From Natrinema longum (GTDB taxonomy: Archaea; Halobacteriota; Halobacteria; Halobacteriales; Natrialbaceae), in contig NZ_CP071463.1 of assembly GCF_017352095.1 (NCBI RefSeq), forward strand, positions 2,728,001-2,792,000: a stretch of DNA of 64,000 nucleotides, read 5' to 3'. Positions 28,093-36,239 of this stretch are shown here, piece by piece (position 1 is the first letter of the stretch; each line of letters begins with the position of its first letter). The translations under genes and the position numbers were made by a program. Under the pieces are notes generated by a model. The model did not search any database and was not told the DNA's origin. It was given only the letters and a program-made list of their open reading frames with translations.

Positions 28093-28207
28093 GAGGGATC
28101 GTATTCCCGGATTATACTAAGCGGTGATGGTCAGCGACGGTGAGAATCGTCCGATTCCAACTGCGGCGGCGCGTGCGGGGTCGCGACGAGCCCTGCGAGG
28201 CGCGACT

Positions 28208-28410
28208 CGAATCCACGCGAGGGATGAGCGAACGCCGTCAGGCGTGAGCGAATCGGCTGGGGAGGACGTGGGACTCATTGTAGCCACGTCAGCAGGAGTG
28301 CCACGTCGGACTCCCCTCTGCTGCTCGTACTGGCATCACGGAGGGCCACACCCTCCCCAACCGATTCGCTCGTTCACGTCGCTCACTCGCTCATCCCTCG
28401 CGTGGGTTCG
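28208..28410. repeat. Large imperfect inverted repeat
   Basis: Left arm 28208-28266 and right arm 28351-28410 are reverse complements over most of their length, sharing CCACGCGAGGGATGAGCGA and GAGCGAATCGG plus GGGGAGG. The interior is about 85 bases and not coding. Located between the convergent-side ends of thiDN and the AIR-synthase-like gene. It could be a MITE-like element or a large transcript hairpin. No transposase is present. Confidence 0.55.
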
Positions 28411-28460
28411 TGCCGCAGTTCGTTTATCACTCACTGCGGCTCCGCACGCGCCACTGCATC

Positions 28461-28508
28461 TGTGCCGAGCGTTCGATCGCACACTGTGCCGAGCGTTCGA
28501 TCGCACAC
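28461..28508. repeat. Exact 24-bp tandem duplication
   Basis: A 24-base unit beginning TGTGCCGAGCGTTCGATCGC is repeated head to tail at 28461-28484 and 28485-28508, just downstream of the AIR-synthase-like gene. With the inverted repeat to its left it fills the 457-base gap 28093-28549, in which I see no gene. Confidence 0.7.
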
Positions 28509-28549
28509 TGCCCGCCGTTCGGTGCGTCTCGAGCGACCCACAGGAGCGG

Positions 28550-29590
28550 CTACGAATCGGTCCCGTCGGCCGCCCCGGCCGCGAGGTCGGCGTACGCCTC
28601 CCACGACGGATCGACGCGCGGATGCTCGAGGCGGTCCCCGTCGACCAGCACGTCGCTCCCCTCCTCCCCAGAGGTTTCGACGCGACCGATTTCGGCGACC
28701 GGCGTGTCTCGGTCCTCGAGTGCCCCGCGGACGTCGTCGACGCCGTTGGGGTCGACCGCGATCACGAGCGACCCGCAACTGGTCGCCGCCCAGGGGTCGA
28801 ACTCGAGTGCGTCACAGACCTCGCGGACACCGGGGCGCATGGGGACGGCGTCGCCGTCGATTGCGAATCGGACGCCCGCACCGTCGGCCATCTCGTTGAG
28901 CGCGCCGGCGAGGCCGCCTTCGGTCACGTCGTGCATCGCCCGCACCGGCCCTGCGGCGGCCGCCGTGAGGGCGTCGCGGACGGCAAAGACCTCCTCGAGG
29001 CGGTCCTGGGCGGCCGCGATCACGTCGTCGGGCAACTCGAGGGAGTCGCCATAGAGGGTGCTCAGGAGGCCGACGGATTCGACGGCGGGGCCGTTCGTCA
29101 GGAGGAGCCGATCGCCCGGCCGGGCACCGTCGGGGCGAACGAGCTCGTCGTGGTCGCCGACGCCCATCGCGGTGGCGGCACCGACCCACGGATGCGAGGG
29201 ATCGGCGTAGCGGGCGGTGTGGCCCGTCACGACGGCGACCCCCAGATCGGCACACTCCGCGTGGATCGTCTCCCAGACGGTCGCGAACTCCTCGTCGGTC
29301 ATCCCCTCGGGAAGCGTAAAACAGATCGAAAGATGCGAGGGGGCGACGCCGCTGACGGCCACGTCCGCGAGCACGAGATCGAGGGCGAACCGTGCGGCTC
29401 GCTCGAGGCCCAGCGCCGGCAGGATCGACAGCGGATCGGTGGCGGTAACCAGTGCCTGGCCGCCGATATCGATGACGCCGAAGTCGACGCCGTGGGTCGG
29501 GCCGACGGCGACGTCGTCGCGGTCGGCACCCAGGTTCGGTGCGATGTGACGGTCGAAAAACGCCCGATCGATTTTTCCGAGGTCGCTCAC
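28550..29590 (-). CDS. AIR synthase-related protein (HypE/ThiL/PurM-like fold)
   Basis: A 346-residue member of the PurM/HypE/ThiL superfamily, ATP-dependent enzymes that build small molecules or cofactors. An N-terminal domain (TDPLSILPALGLERAARFAL region, about 48-67) is followed by a C-terminal domain with MHDVTEGGLAGALNEMADGA near residue 215, the usual loop of the family. The start is a GTG at 29590 (V-S-D-L-G-K). The frame stays open upstream but loses conservation. It is not a normal ThiL or PurM, and haloarchaeal members are uncharacterised. Its neighbour thiDN suggests, weakly, a thiamine link. Confidence 0.78.
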   Translation of the reverse strand: MSDLGKIDRAFFDRHIAPNLGADRDDVAVGPTHGVDFGVIDIGGQALVTATDPLSILPALGLERAARFALDLVLADVAVSGVAPSHLSICFTLPEGMTDEEFATVWETIHAECADLGVAVVTGHTARYADPSHPWVGAATAMGVGDHDELVRPDGARPGDRLLLTNGPAVESVGLLSTLYGDSLELPDDVIAAAQDRLEEVFAVRDALTAAAAGPVRAMHDVTEGGLAGALNEMADGAGVRFAIDGDAVPMRPGVREVCDALEFDPWAATSCGSLVIAVDPNGVDDVRGALEDRDTPVAEIGRVETSGEEGSDVLVDGDRLEHPRVDPSWEAYADLAAGAADGTDS

Positions 29591-29696
29591 GGGTACTCGA
29601 TCCCGTCCGGTCACCTTATCCGTGCTGATTCGTCGATGGGATCGCGATCGACGGCGTCCACCGCCGATGCGATCGTCCCCGGACGGACGACTGCAA

Positions 29697-29777
29697 CGAC
29701 AGTGTCGTCTCGTCACAGTCGACCGACTCGAGAGCGGGACACTGTCGATCGATCGCCCCCTACCCAACAATGTAGGG
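29697..29777. promoter_or_regulatory. Two palindromes upstream of the H-NOX operon
   Basis: CGACAGTGTC (29697-29706) is perfectly inverted as GACACTGTCG (29738-29747), and CCCTAC (29758-29763) as GTAGGG (29772-29777). Both lie between the start of the AIR-synthase-like gene and the TATA-like element at 29793-29803 in front of the H-NOX unit. They are plausible operators or hairpins, and neither has an assigned factor. Confidence 0.35.
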
Positions 29778-29819
29778 AAAGCAATTAAACAGGAATAATT
29801 ATAATAGAGGTTTTCAGTC

Positions 29820-29891
29820 ATGAGTTCTGATTCGGACCGAATAGGGATCGCCGGGGGAACGGAAAAAAGAGGGGTCATATGCACGGAATAA
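29820..29891 (+). CDS. Short leader reading frame overlapping the H-NOX start
   Basis: 23 codons from the ATG at 29820, about 20-25 bases after the TATA-like ATAATTATAA, to TAA at 29889-29891, 13 bases inside the H-NOX gene. The H-NOX ATG has its own ribosome-binding sequence AGAGGGG (29868-29874). The peptide begins MSSDSDRIGIAGG and is not recognised. It may couple or tune H-NOX translation. Confidence 0.35.
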   Translation: MSSDSDRIGIAGGTEKRGVICTE

Positions 29892-30544
29892 TTCTGAAGA
29901 CGCTGCAGGCGTTCGTCGTGGATACCTACGGCGAGGACGCCTGGCTCGCGATTCAGGATCGGGCGGACATCGAGGAGAAAGTCTACGTTCCCGTCACCGT
30001 CTATCCGGACCGCGACGTCTACGAGATCGCGCGGACGGCCGGCGAGCTCACGGATCAGAGCCCGCGGACGATTCTGACCCAGTACGGCACGTGGGTCGTC
30101 CCCGCACTGCTCGAGACCTACGACCTCCACATCGACGACGAGTGGGAGGGGTTAGAGCTCATCGCGAACATCCAGCAGTTCCACACGTCCCTGCGGACGC
30201 GGGATATGACGACGTTGACGACGCCGCGAATTCGCTCGGAGCGAATCGACGACGATCGGGTCCGGATCACCTACGACTCGGATCGAAAGCTCTGTGATGT
30301 CGCTCGCGGTGCGATTCAGGGCGTCGCCGAGCGGTTCGACGAGGAACTGATCGCGGAGGAGCGAACGTGTATGCACGAGGGCGACGACGCGTGCCAGTTC
30401 GATATTCGACGAGCCGCGACTCCCGGAGCCACGCCCGTGGCGGAGTCGGAATCGGACGCGAACGCCGCCGACGAGACGGGATCCGCGTTCGAATTCGACT
30501 CCCGATCGGCGACCGATGCCTCCAGTGGGGAAACGAATGACTGA
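29879..30544 (+). CDS. H-NOX (haem nitric oxide/oxygen-binding) sensor
   Basis: Haem-based gas sensor, probably cytoplasmic. The 221-residue product opens MHGIILKTLQAFVVDTYG, typical of H-NOX, with the proximal haem ligand His102 (in QQFHTSLR) and the propionate-binding Y-x-S-x-R motif as Tyr132-Ser134-Arg136. These fall almost exactly at the positions known from bacterial H-NOX (102 and 131-135). The domain ends near residue 176, and the last 45 residues are an acidic disordered tail. Its stop overlaps the start of a methyl-accepting transducer by eight bases, so the sensor should signal to that transducer. Which gas binds (NO, CO or O2) cannot be read reliably. Confidence 0.9.
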   Translation: MHGIILKTLQAFVVDTYGEDAWLAIQDRADIEEKVYVPVTVYPDRDVYEIARTAGELTDQSPRTILTQYGTWVVPALLETYDLHIDDEWEGLELIANIQQFHTSLRTRDMTTLTTPRIRSERIDDDRVRITYDSDRKLCDVARGAIQGVAERFDEELIAEERTCMHEGDDACQFDIRRAATPGATPVAESESDANAADETGSAFEFDSRSATDASSGETND

Positions 30545-32153
30545 GTCCGCAAGCGCAGCCGGGGGCTCGTCGCTCCCGTCCGCGATCCAGTCGGGGAGTC
30601 CGGTCGGGTTCGGCTTCGTGATCGCGGTCGTCGGACTGATCGTCGTGGCCGCCGCCGCCGCCGCTCTCGGGGAGCTAACCCCGACGGTTCTGGGCATCGG
30701 TGCCGGCGGCGTCGTCGCGGCCACCGTGGTCGGGACGTCGATCGCTGCAGTCTCGGACGTTCGCGCTGCACCGCGCCAGCGCGAGGAACTCCGCGAGGGG
30801 ATCGCCGACGTGGCCGAGCGGACGGCCCGTCTCGAGGACGGAGCGTACGACGTCTCCTTCGCGACCGACCGTGAGGACGAGCTGGGCCGACTCGAGGGCT
30901 CACTCGCGGGGATCCGGAACCAGCTCGCGGCGAGCGAGCAAACGGATCGGTCGCTGGACGAACTCGAGAGCACCGTCTCGGCACACGCCGAGACGACGCG
31001 GGCGGTCGCAGCGGGCGATCTCACGCGTCGATTCGATCAGCACGGGACCCACGACGCGTTCGACGAGTTGGCCAGCAATTCCAACGCGATGCTCGCGGAG
31101 TTCGAGGACACCTTCGGGACGCTGAAGTCGTTCTCCGGCGAGGTCGTCACCTACAGTCGCGAACTCAAAACGAGTATGGAGACGGTTCAGGCGGAAGGCG
31201 AGCGCACGAGCGAGGCGCTCACCGAGGTCGTCAGGGACAACAGGGAGCAAAACGACCAACTTCGGAGCGTCGCGACCGAGATGGAGTCGTTCTCGACGAC
31301 GATCGAGGAGATCGCCGCGACGGCCTCGGAAGTCGCGGACACCGCGGATCAGACCGCCAGAGCCGGGCAGGACGGGAGCAGTGCCGCCAGCGACGCGATC
31401 GAGGGTATGGACGTGATCGATAGGGAGAGCGAACGAACGCTCGAGGAGATCGAGGCGCTCGAGGCCGAGGCCGAACGGATCGACGAACTCGTCGATTCGA
31501 TCAGCGACATCGCCGAGCAGACGAACATGCTGGCGCTCAACGCCAACATCGAGGCGACCCGATCGGACGAGGGCGGCGGCCAAGGCTTTGGCGCGGTCGC
31601 CGACGAGATCCAGAACCTCTCCGAGGAGGTCTACGACTCGGTCCAGGCCGTCGAGGAGCGCCTCGAGGGGCTCAAACAACGGGCGATGTCGGCGGCCGAC
31701 GAGGTCCGAACGAGCCGCGACCGAATCAAAGGGAGCGTCGCCGACGTCGAGGAGGCGGCGAACGCGCTCGAGCGGATCGCGACCCTCGCCGAGCGGACGA
31801 ACGACGGCGTCCAGGAGATCTCCGCGGCGACCGAAGAGCAGGCCTCGGCGACCGAGGAGGTCGTCGTTCTGGTCGAATCCGCCGCCGAAACGAGCGACAA
31901 GACGGCCGAGACCTCCGCGAGAGCGGCCCGCCGAGCCTCGGCACAGGCCGATGCGCTCTCCCACGTTGCCCGCAGCGCCACCGTGCTCACCGAGCAGGCC
32001 AGCGAGTTGAACGCCCAGCTCGAGCGCTACGTCACGGAGAGCGGCTACGACCTCCCCGAAGCGCGGACGGCCGATGACGTGGATCCGGAGGCAGTGTCGA
32101 CCACCGATTCGGTGCCGGAGACGATCGGAGACGGCGGGAGCGGATCCCGATAG
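30537..32153 (+). CDS. Methyl-accepting transducer paired with H-NOX
   Basis: A 538-residue chemoreceptor-like protein. Two membrane segments (about residues 19-42 and 45-65) with almost no external loop are followed by a HAMP-like region (about 67-165) and a long coiled-coil signalling domain. The kinase-contact hairpin is intact as EQTNMLALNANIEA, followed by GFGAVADEIQNLSEEV. It has no extracellular sensor domain, so input must come from the membrane, the cytoplasm or a partner. The overlapping H-NOX gene supplies that partner. Output would be the CheA/CheW array for taxis or another response. Confidence 0.88.
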   Translation: MTESASAAGGSSLPSAIQSGSPVGFGFVIAVVGLIVVAAAAAALGELTPTVLGIGAGGVVAATVVGTSIAAVSDVRAAPRQREELREGIADVAERTARLEDGAYDVSFATDREDELGRLEGSLAGIRNQLAASEQTDRSLDELESTVSAHAETTRAVAAGDLTRRFDQHGTHDAFDELASNSNAMLAEFEDTFGTLKSFSGEVVTYSRELKTSMETVQAEGERTSEALTEVVRDNREQNDQLRSVATEMESFSTTIEEIAATASEVADTADQTARAGQDGSSAASDAIEGMDVIDRESERTLEEIEALEAEAERIDELVDSISDIAEQTNMLALNANIEATRSDEGGGQGFGAVADEIQNLSEEVYDSVQAVEERLEGLKQRAMSAADEVRTSRDRIKGSVADVEEAANALERIATLAERTNDGVQEISAATEEQASATEEVVVLVESAAETSDKTAETSARAARRASAQADALSHVARSATVLTEQASELNAQLERYVTESGYDLPEARTADDVDPEAVSTTDSVPETIGDGGSGSR

Positions 32154-32238
32154 CAGCGTCGCCCGGTCGCTCGAAACCGGGTGGCCGCTTTCGGAGCGAA
32201 CGAGCAGTTTTACGGCCGCGTCGTTCGTGGCCCCCTGC

Positions 32239-33138
32239 ATGCAGGGAACTGGTGTCCCGATCGTCACGCCGTTCGATTCGTCCGGCCGCGTCGATTACGC
32301 GCGGCTTCGAAGCCTCGTCGACTGGCTCGAGGAAGCCGGCGTCGATTTCCTCGTCCCCTGTGGATCGTCGGGCGAGGCACCGCTGTTGACGGCCGACGAA
32401 CGGGTCGAGATCGTCGACACCGTCGCGGAGGCCACCTCGCTGTCGGTGCTCGCGGGAACCGGATGGGAGGGGTACGAGCCGACGCTCGAGACGACCGAGC
32501 GCGCCGCAGCGGCGGGTGCAGAGGCGGCACTGGTCGTAACTCCCTCCTACTACGGCTCCGACGACGCGGCGCTTGCCGCCTACTACCGATCCCTCGCCGA
32601 CGAGTCACCGATTCCGATCTACCTGTATAGCGTTCCGAAGTTCACCGATCACGCCCTCTCGCCACGGACCGTCGCGTCCCTCGCCACCCACGAGAACGTC
32701 GCGGGGATCAAAGACTCGAGCGGGAGCCTCGAATCCGTCCAGCGGCTCGTCCGTCTCACCGCCGACGAGTCCTTCGCGGTGCTCGTCGGCAGCGGGAGCA
32801 TCTACGCGGCCGGCCTCGATGCGGGTGCCGACGGCGGTGTACTGGCGCTGGCGAACGTCGTCCCCGGACGGGCGAGCGGGATCTATCGTCGCCACGAGGA
32901 CGGTCGATCCGAGCGGGCACGATCACGGAACGCCGACCTCGTCGAACTCAACCACGCCGTCACGACCCAATACGGCGTGCCGGGGCTCAAAGCCGCCCTC
33001 TCGTTGCGGGACCAGCCGGCGGGCTCGCTTCGGCGACCGCTTGAGCCCCTCGCGGGGACGGCTCGCGATGAACTCGATTCGGTACTCGCGGACGCCCTCG
33101 AAGCGACGGACTCGACGAACCCGGATTCGTCGACGTAA
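32239..33138 (+). CDS. DapA/N-acetylneuraminate lyase family aldolase
   Basis: Schiff-base aldolase or synthase with a TIM barrel, 299 residues. GSSGE (42-46) binds the carboxylate, Tyr130 is the general acid/base and Lys158 in GIKDSSG forms the Schiff base. Homologues include dihydrodipicolinate synthase and 2-keto-3-deoxy-gluconate aldolase. Sequence alone does not decide, and no lysine-pathway gene lies nearby. The ATG at 32239 starts the conserved TGVPIVTPF strand. The frame is open further upstream without homology. Confidence 0.85.
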   Translation: MQGTGVPIVTPFDSSGRVDYARLRSLVDWLEEAGVDFLVPCGSSGEAPLLTADERVEIVDTVAEATSLSVLAGTGWEGYEPTLETTERAAAAGAEAALVVTPSYYGSDDAALAAYYRSLADESPIPIYLYSVPKFTDHALSPRTVASLATHENVAGIKDSSGSLESVQRLVRLTADESFAVLVGSGSIYAAGLDAGADGGVLALANVVPGRASGIYRRHEDGRSERARSRNADLVELNHAVTTQYGVPGLKAALSLRDQPAGSLRRPLEPLAGTARDELDSVLADALEATDSTNPDSST

Positions 33139-33224
33139 CCGAAATCACACGTCGGACACCGGGGAACGAAACTCGGAGTGGTTACTGCCAAGAGTCAAGA
33201 TGTCGGCACCCATAGCGGGGATAG

Positions 33225-34328
33225 ATGGCGTACTCGCTCCGAGTGGGGACGGAATTCGACCTCGAGTTCTCCGTCAGCGAACTCACCGGCGCGCTAGGTG
33301 ATTCGGTTACTGTCTTGCCGCTGGTGGTTGCACTCGGTGCGACGACGAGCGTCTCGCTTCCCCACGTCCTGCTTGGTTTTGGCGTCTTCCAGATCGTCTG
33401 GGGGCTCTACTACGGCATGCCCCTCTCCGTCGAGCCGATGAAGGCACTGATCGGCCTCGCGATCGTCGGGACGCTTTCCTACGCCGAACTCGCCGCGGCC
33501 GGGATACTCGCCGGCGGCGTCTTGCTCGCCGTCGGCCACCTCGGGCTCGTCGGTCGCCTTCAGCGGGTGGTCGGCGAACCCGTTATTCGCGGCGTCCAAC
33601 TCGCCGTGGCGCTGCTCTTGCTCGAGGCGGCCGTCGATCTCTCGCTTGGAAACCCTTCCGTAGCGGTGGCCGGTCTGGTCGTCGTCGGGCTCCTGGCGCT
33701 GGTCGGCTACTGCCAGGCGAGCGTCCTGGTCGTGCTCGGAGTCGGCGGGATCGCTGCCGTCGTGACGGCCGGGATCCCCTCGCCGGCGGTCCCCCAGCTC
33801 ACCCTCTTTCCCGCCGGTATGCCGTCGGTTACCGCGGCCGCACTCGAGGGGACCGTCGCCCAGCTCGGGATGACCGTCGGGAACGCGGCGATCGCGACCG
33901 CACTGCTCTGTGGCGAACTCTACGACCGAGATATCTCCGCGGACGAACTCTCGAGGAGTATGGGCGTCACCTGTCTCGCGGCGGTCCCCCTCGGCGGCGT
34001 GCCGATGTGTCACGGCAGCGGCGGCCTCGCCGGCAAGTACGCCTTCGGCGCGCGAACCGGCGGCGCGAACGTCCTGCTCGGGGTGGGCTATCTCGCGCTC
34101 GCGTTGGTCGCCGCCGGAGCCGTCCTCGCCGCCTTCCCGATGGCGATCCTCGGCGTCTTGCTCGTCGTCGTCGCACTCGAACTCGGGCGCGCGGCGTTCG
34201 CGCCCGTCAGCGACGGTCGCTCCCTCGCGCTCGTCGCGGGCGTCGGGATCGTCGGCCTCGTGGGCAACGTCGGCGTCGCGTTCGTCCTCGGCACCGTCGC
34301 GTTCTGGTCGCTCTCACGGCGGCCGTGA
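33225..34328 (+). CDS. MOT1-like molybdate/sulfate transporter
   Basis: A 367-residue membrane protein with about ten segments. The repeats ELTGALGDSVTVLPLVVAL (near residue 20) and GGVPMCHGSGGLAGKYAFGA (near residue 258) are the two signatures of the MOT1 molybdate transporter family, related to SulP carriers without the STAS domain. Molybdate or sulfate uptake is expected. No molybdopterin gene is adjacent. Confidence 0.85.
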   Translation: MAYSLRVGTEFDLEFSVSELTGALGDSVTVLPLVVALGATTSVSLPHVLLGFGVFQIVWGLYYGMPLSVEPMKALIGLAIVGTLSYAELAAAGILAGGVLLAVGHLGLVGRLQRVVGEPVIRGVQLAVALLLLEAAVDLSLGNPSVAVAGLVVVGLLALVGYCQASVLVVLGVGGIAAVVTAGIPSPAVPQLTLFPAGMPSVTAAALEGTVAQLGMTVGNAAIATALLCGELYDRDISADELSRSMGVTCLAAVPLGGVPMCHGSGGLAGKYAFGARTGGANVLLGVGYLALALVAAGAVLAAFPMAILGVLLVVVALELGRAAFAPVSDGRSLALVAGVGIVGLVGNVGVAFVLGTVAFWSLSRRP

Positions 34329-34378
34329 GGCAGGCTCGAGCCGGACGACCTTTGATGCCGTGGCTCCAACGGCCACCG

Positions 34379-34486
34379 ATGAGTGCGAGCTGGGAATCCC
34401 TGTTCGACCGGGCGGCGGCGTACGACGGCGATCTCGAGCGCATTCGGACCGAACTCGAGGCGATCCGGGAGGGCGACGATGACTGA
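34379..34486 (+). CDS. 35-residue acidic protein preceding a PIN-like gene
   Basis: Short gene coding for a strongly acidic, helical 35-residue peptide (MSASWESLFDRAAAYDGDLE...). Its TGA (34484-34486) lies eight bases inside the following PIN-like gene, so the two are translationally coupled. The overlap, small size and partner recall antitoxin-toxin pairs, but no DNA-binding motif is visible. Confidence 0.5.
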   Translation: MSASWESLFDRAAAYDGDLERIRTELEAIREGDDD

Positions 34487-34958
34487 GGACGAGCGACCGA
34501 ATCCCGCTCGCGTCGTCGCGGACGCCGACGTCCTCGCGGCGGATCTCCTCGTCGGCGGCGAGGCACGCGAGGCGCTCGATCACGTGCGCGAGCATTCCTG
34601 GATCGACCTGATCGCCAGCGACCCGCTGCTCGAGGAGACCGAGCGACTCGTCGCGGCCCTCGCCGATCCAGCGCTCGCCGCCGCCCACCGCGAGCGACTC
34701 GCGGCCGAGCGCGTCGCGGTCGACCAGCCCGAGGGCGACCATCCGGCGCTGGCCTCTGCCTACCAGGGCGAGGCGGCCCACCTGCTCTCCTACGACGAAC
34801 GGCTTCGGTCGGCGAAAGCCGGATTGACGCTTCAGCCCCGCGTCGCCGTCAGCATCCGTCCGCCCGACGCGTTCGCCCGGCTGTTCGATCCCGCGAGCCT
34901 GTACGAGGCCGTCGAGGGCGGCGAGTATCCGGGACCGGATCGGGATCCGCGAGCCTGA
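34479..34958 (+). CDS. PIN-like domain protein
   Basis: A 159-residue protein resembling a degenerate PIN ribonuclease domain: an early aspartate in VVADADVLAAD (about 11-21), a central glutamate in LLEETERL and a late HLLSYDERL with Asp. The usual third acidic position is uncertain. Haloarchaeal relatives are annotated only as domains of unknown function. The coupled 35-residue peptide upstream could be a regulatory partner. RNase activity is not shown. Confidence 0.65.
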   Translation: MTEDERPNPARVVADADVLAADLLVGGEAREALDHVREHSWIDLIASDPLLEETERLVAALADPALAAAHRERLAAERVAVDQPEGDHPALASAYQGEAAHLLSYDERLRSAKAGLTLQPRVAVSIRPPDAFARLFDPASLYEAVEGGEYPGPDRDPRA

Positions 34959-35062
34959 CCGATCGAGATCGCCCCGCAAGCGCACCTGACGGGACTCGAT
35001 CCGTAGTTCCTGGACACCTGCCGACAGTCTTATTTGGCGGGAACACTGATCCGGTACGGGTT

Positions 35063-36193
35063 ATGAACGATCTCCGTACCGGGTTGAGTTACGGCGACGT
35101 ACTCCTCGTCCCGAAACGCTCGCCGGTCGATAGCCGCAGTACCGTTGATCTCTCGACGATGCTCACGCCGAGTATCGAGTTGGAGCGGCCGCTCGTCTCC
35201 GCCGCGATGGACACCGTCACGGAGGCCGAGCTGGCGATCGAACTCGCACGCGCCGGGGGCGTCGGTATCCTCCATCGGTTCCTCACGCCGGCGGAACAGG
35301 CCACACAGGTCGAACGGGTCGCCGCCGCCGGCGAACAGGTCGGCGCTGCCGTCGGGATCAACGAGGACTACGTCGCTCGCAGCGACGCCCTGGTCACGGC
35401 GGGCGTCGACGCGCTCGTTGTCGACGTCGCCCACGGTCACCTCGAGCGAACGCTCGAGGCCGTCGAGGTTCTCCGGGAGGAGTTTCCGGAGACCGATCTC
35501 GTCGCCGGCAATGTCGCGACGCCGGCGGGCGTCGAGGACCTGGCCGCGGCCGGAGCCGACTGCGTGAAGGTCGGTATCGGCCCCGGCTCCCACTGTACGA
35601 CCCGGAAGGTCGCCGGTGCCGGCGTTCCACAGCTGACCGCCGTCGACGACTGTGCGACGGCGGCCGAGGAGTTGGACGTGACGATCTGTGCCGACGGCGG
35701 GATTCGAACGTCGGGCGATGCGGTGAAGGCGCTGATGGCAGGTGCCGACACCGTAATGTTGGGAAGCCTCTTTGCCGGGACCGAGGAGGCACCGGGTGCG
35801 GTGGTCGAGGTCGACGGGACGCGGTACAAGCGTTCGCGGGGAATGGCGACCACGACGGCCGCCGAAAAACGCGACGACAAGGACGCCGACGTCCGCGCCG
35901 ACGAAGGCGTCGAGGCGCTGACGCCGTACAAGGGACCGGTCGCCGACGTCGTCGACGAGTTCTGTGCCGGTATCCAGTCGGGGCTCTCCTACTGTGGCGG
36001 CCACACGATAGCTGACGCCCGCGAACGGGCCGAGTTCATCCGCGTGGCACCGAGTGCGAAAGAACGCGAGGGATACCACGCCGATCAGGACTGGGAGGGC
36101 GTCAGCGTGGATAGCACGGCGACGATAGACGCCGACTCGGGGACGGTCGGGGACGACGACACCGCAAACTCCGCCGCCGAGAGCGGCGACTGA
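35063..36193 (+). CDS. IMP dehydrogenase/GMP reductase family protein without CBS domains
   Basis: TIM-barrel purine-nucleotide oxidoreductase of 376 residues. The catalytic cysteine is Cys178 in [11 protein letters not shown], the AMD start reads [14 protein letters not shown] and the phosphate loop reads [11 protein letters not shown]. The protein lacks the CBS pair found in ordinary IMPDH (about 490 residues) and has a 35-residue acidic tail. The motif after the cysteine, KVAGAGVPQ, is closer to IMPDH than to GMP reductase (KTGVGYPQ). It may be a second guanine-nucleotide enzyme. It lies tail to tail with XTP pyrophosphatase. Confidence 0.85.
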   Translation: MNDLRTGLSYGDVLLVPKRSPVDSRSTVDLSTMLTPSIELERPLVSAAMDTVTEAELAIELARAGGVGILHRFLTPAEQATQVERVAAAGEQVGAAVGINEDYVARSDALVTAGVDALVVDVAHGHLERTLEAVEVLREEFPETDLVAGNVATPAGVEDLAAAGADCVKVGIGPGSHCTTRKVAGAGVPQLTAVDDCATAAEELDVTICADGGIRTSGDAVKALMAGADTVMLGSLFAGTEEAPGAVVEVDGTRYKRSRGMATTTAAEKRDDKDADVRADEGVEALTPYKGPVADVVDEFCAGIQSGLSYCGGHTIADARERAEFIRVAPSAKEREGYHADQDWEGVSVDSTATIDADSGTVGDDDTANSAAESGD

Positions 36194-36218
36194 CGGTCGG
36201 CGATCCGCCACCAGTTAT

Positions 36219-36239
36219 ACTGACAGGAGACCGTCTCAG
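36219..36239 (-). repeat. Stop-overlapping repeat, copy 3
   Basis: On the minus strand CTGAGACGGTCTCCTGTC followed by AGT. Its TGA is the stop of the XTP pyrophosphatase gene. The first 18 bases are identical to those of copy 1 at 13114-13137, although the two genes are unrelated. Confidence 0.55.

Noticed and set aside
28093-28160. TPP riboswitch upstream of thiDN
   Set aside because: I could not find the conserved CUGAGA / ACCUGA pattern or a paired stem set near the start.
28461-28508. CRISPR-like repeats
   Set aside because: The two 24-bp copies touch each other with no spacer, and there are only two.
28124-29788. 554-codon + strand frame across the AIR-synthase-like gene and the repeat region
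   Set aside because: Antisense to a conserved gene, and the part outside it is repetitive DNA.
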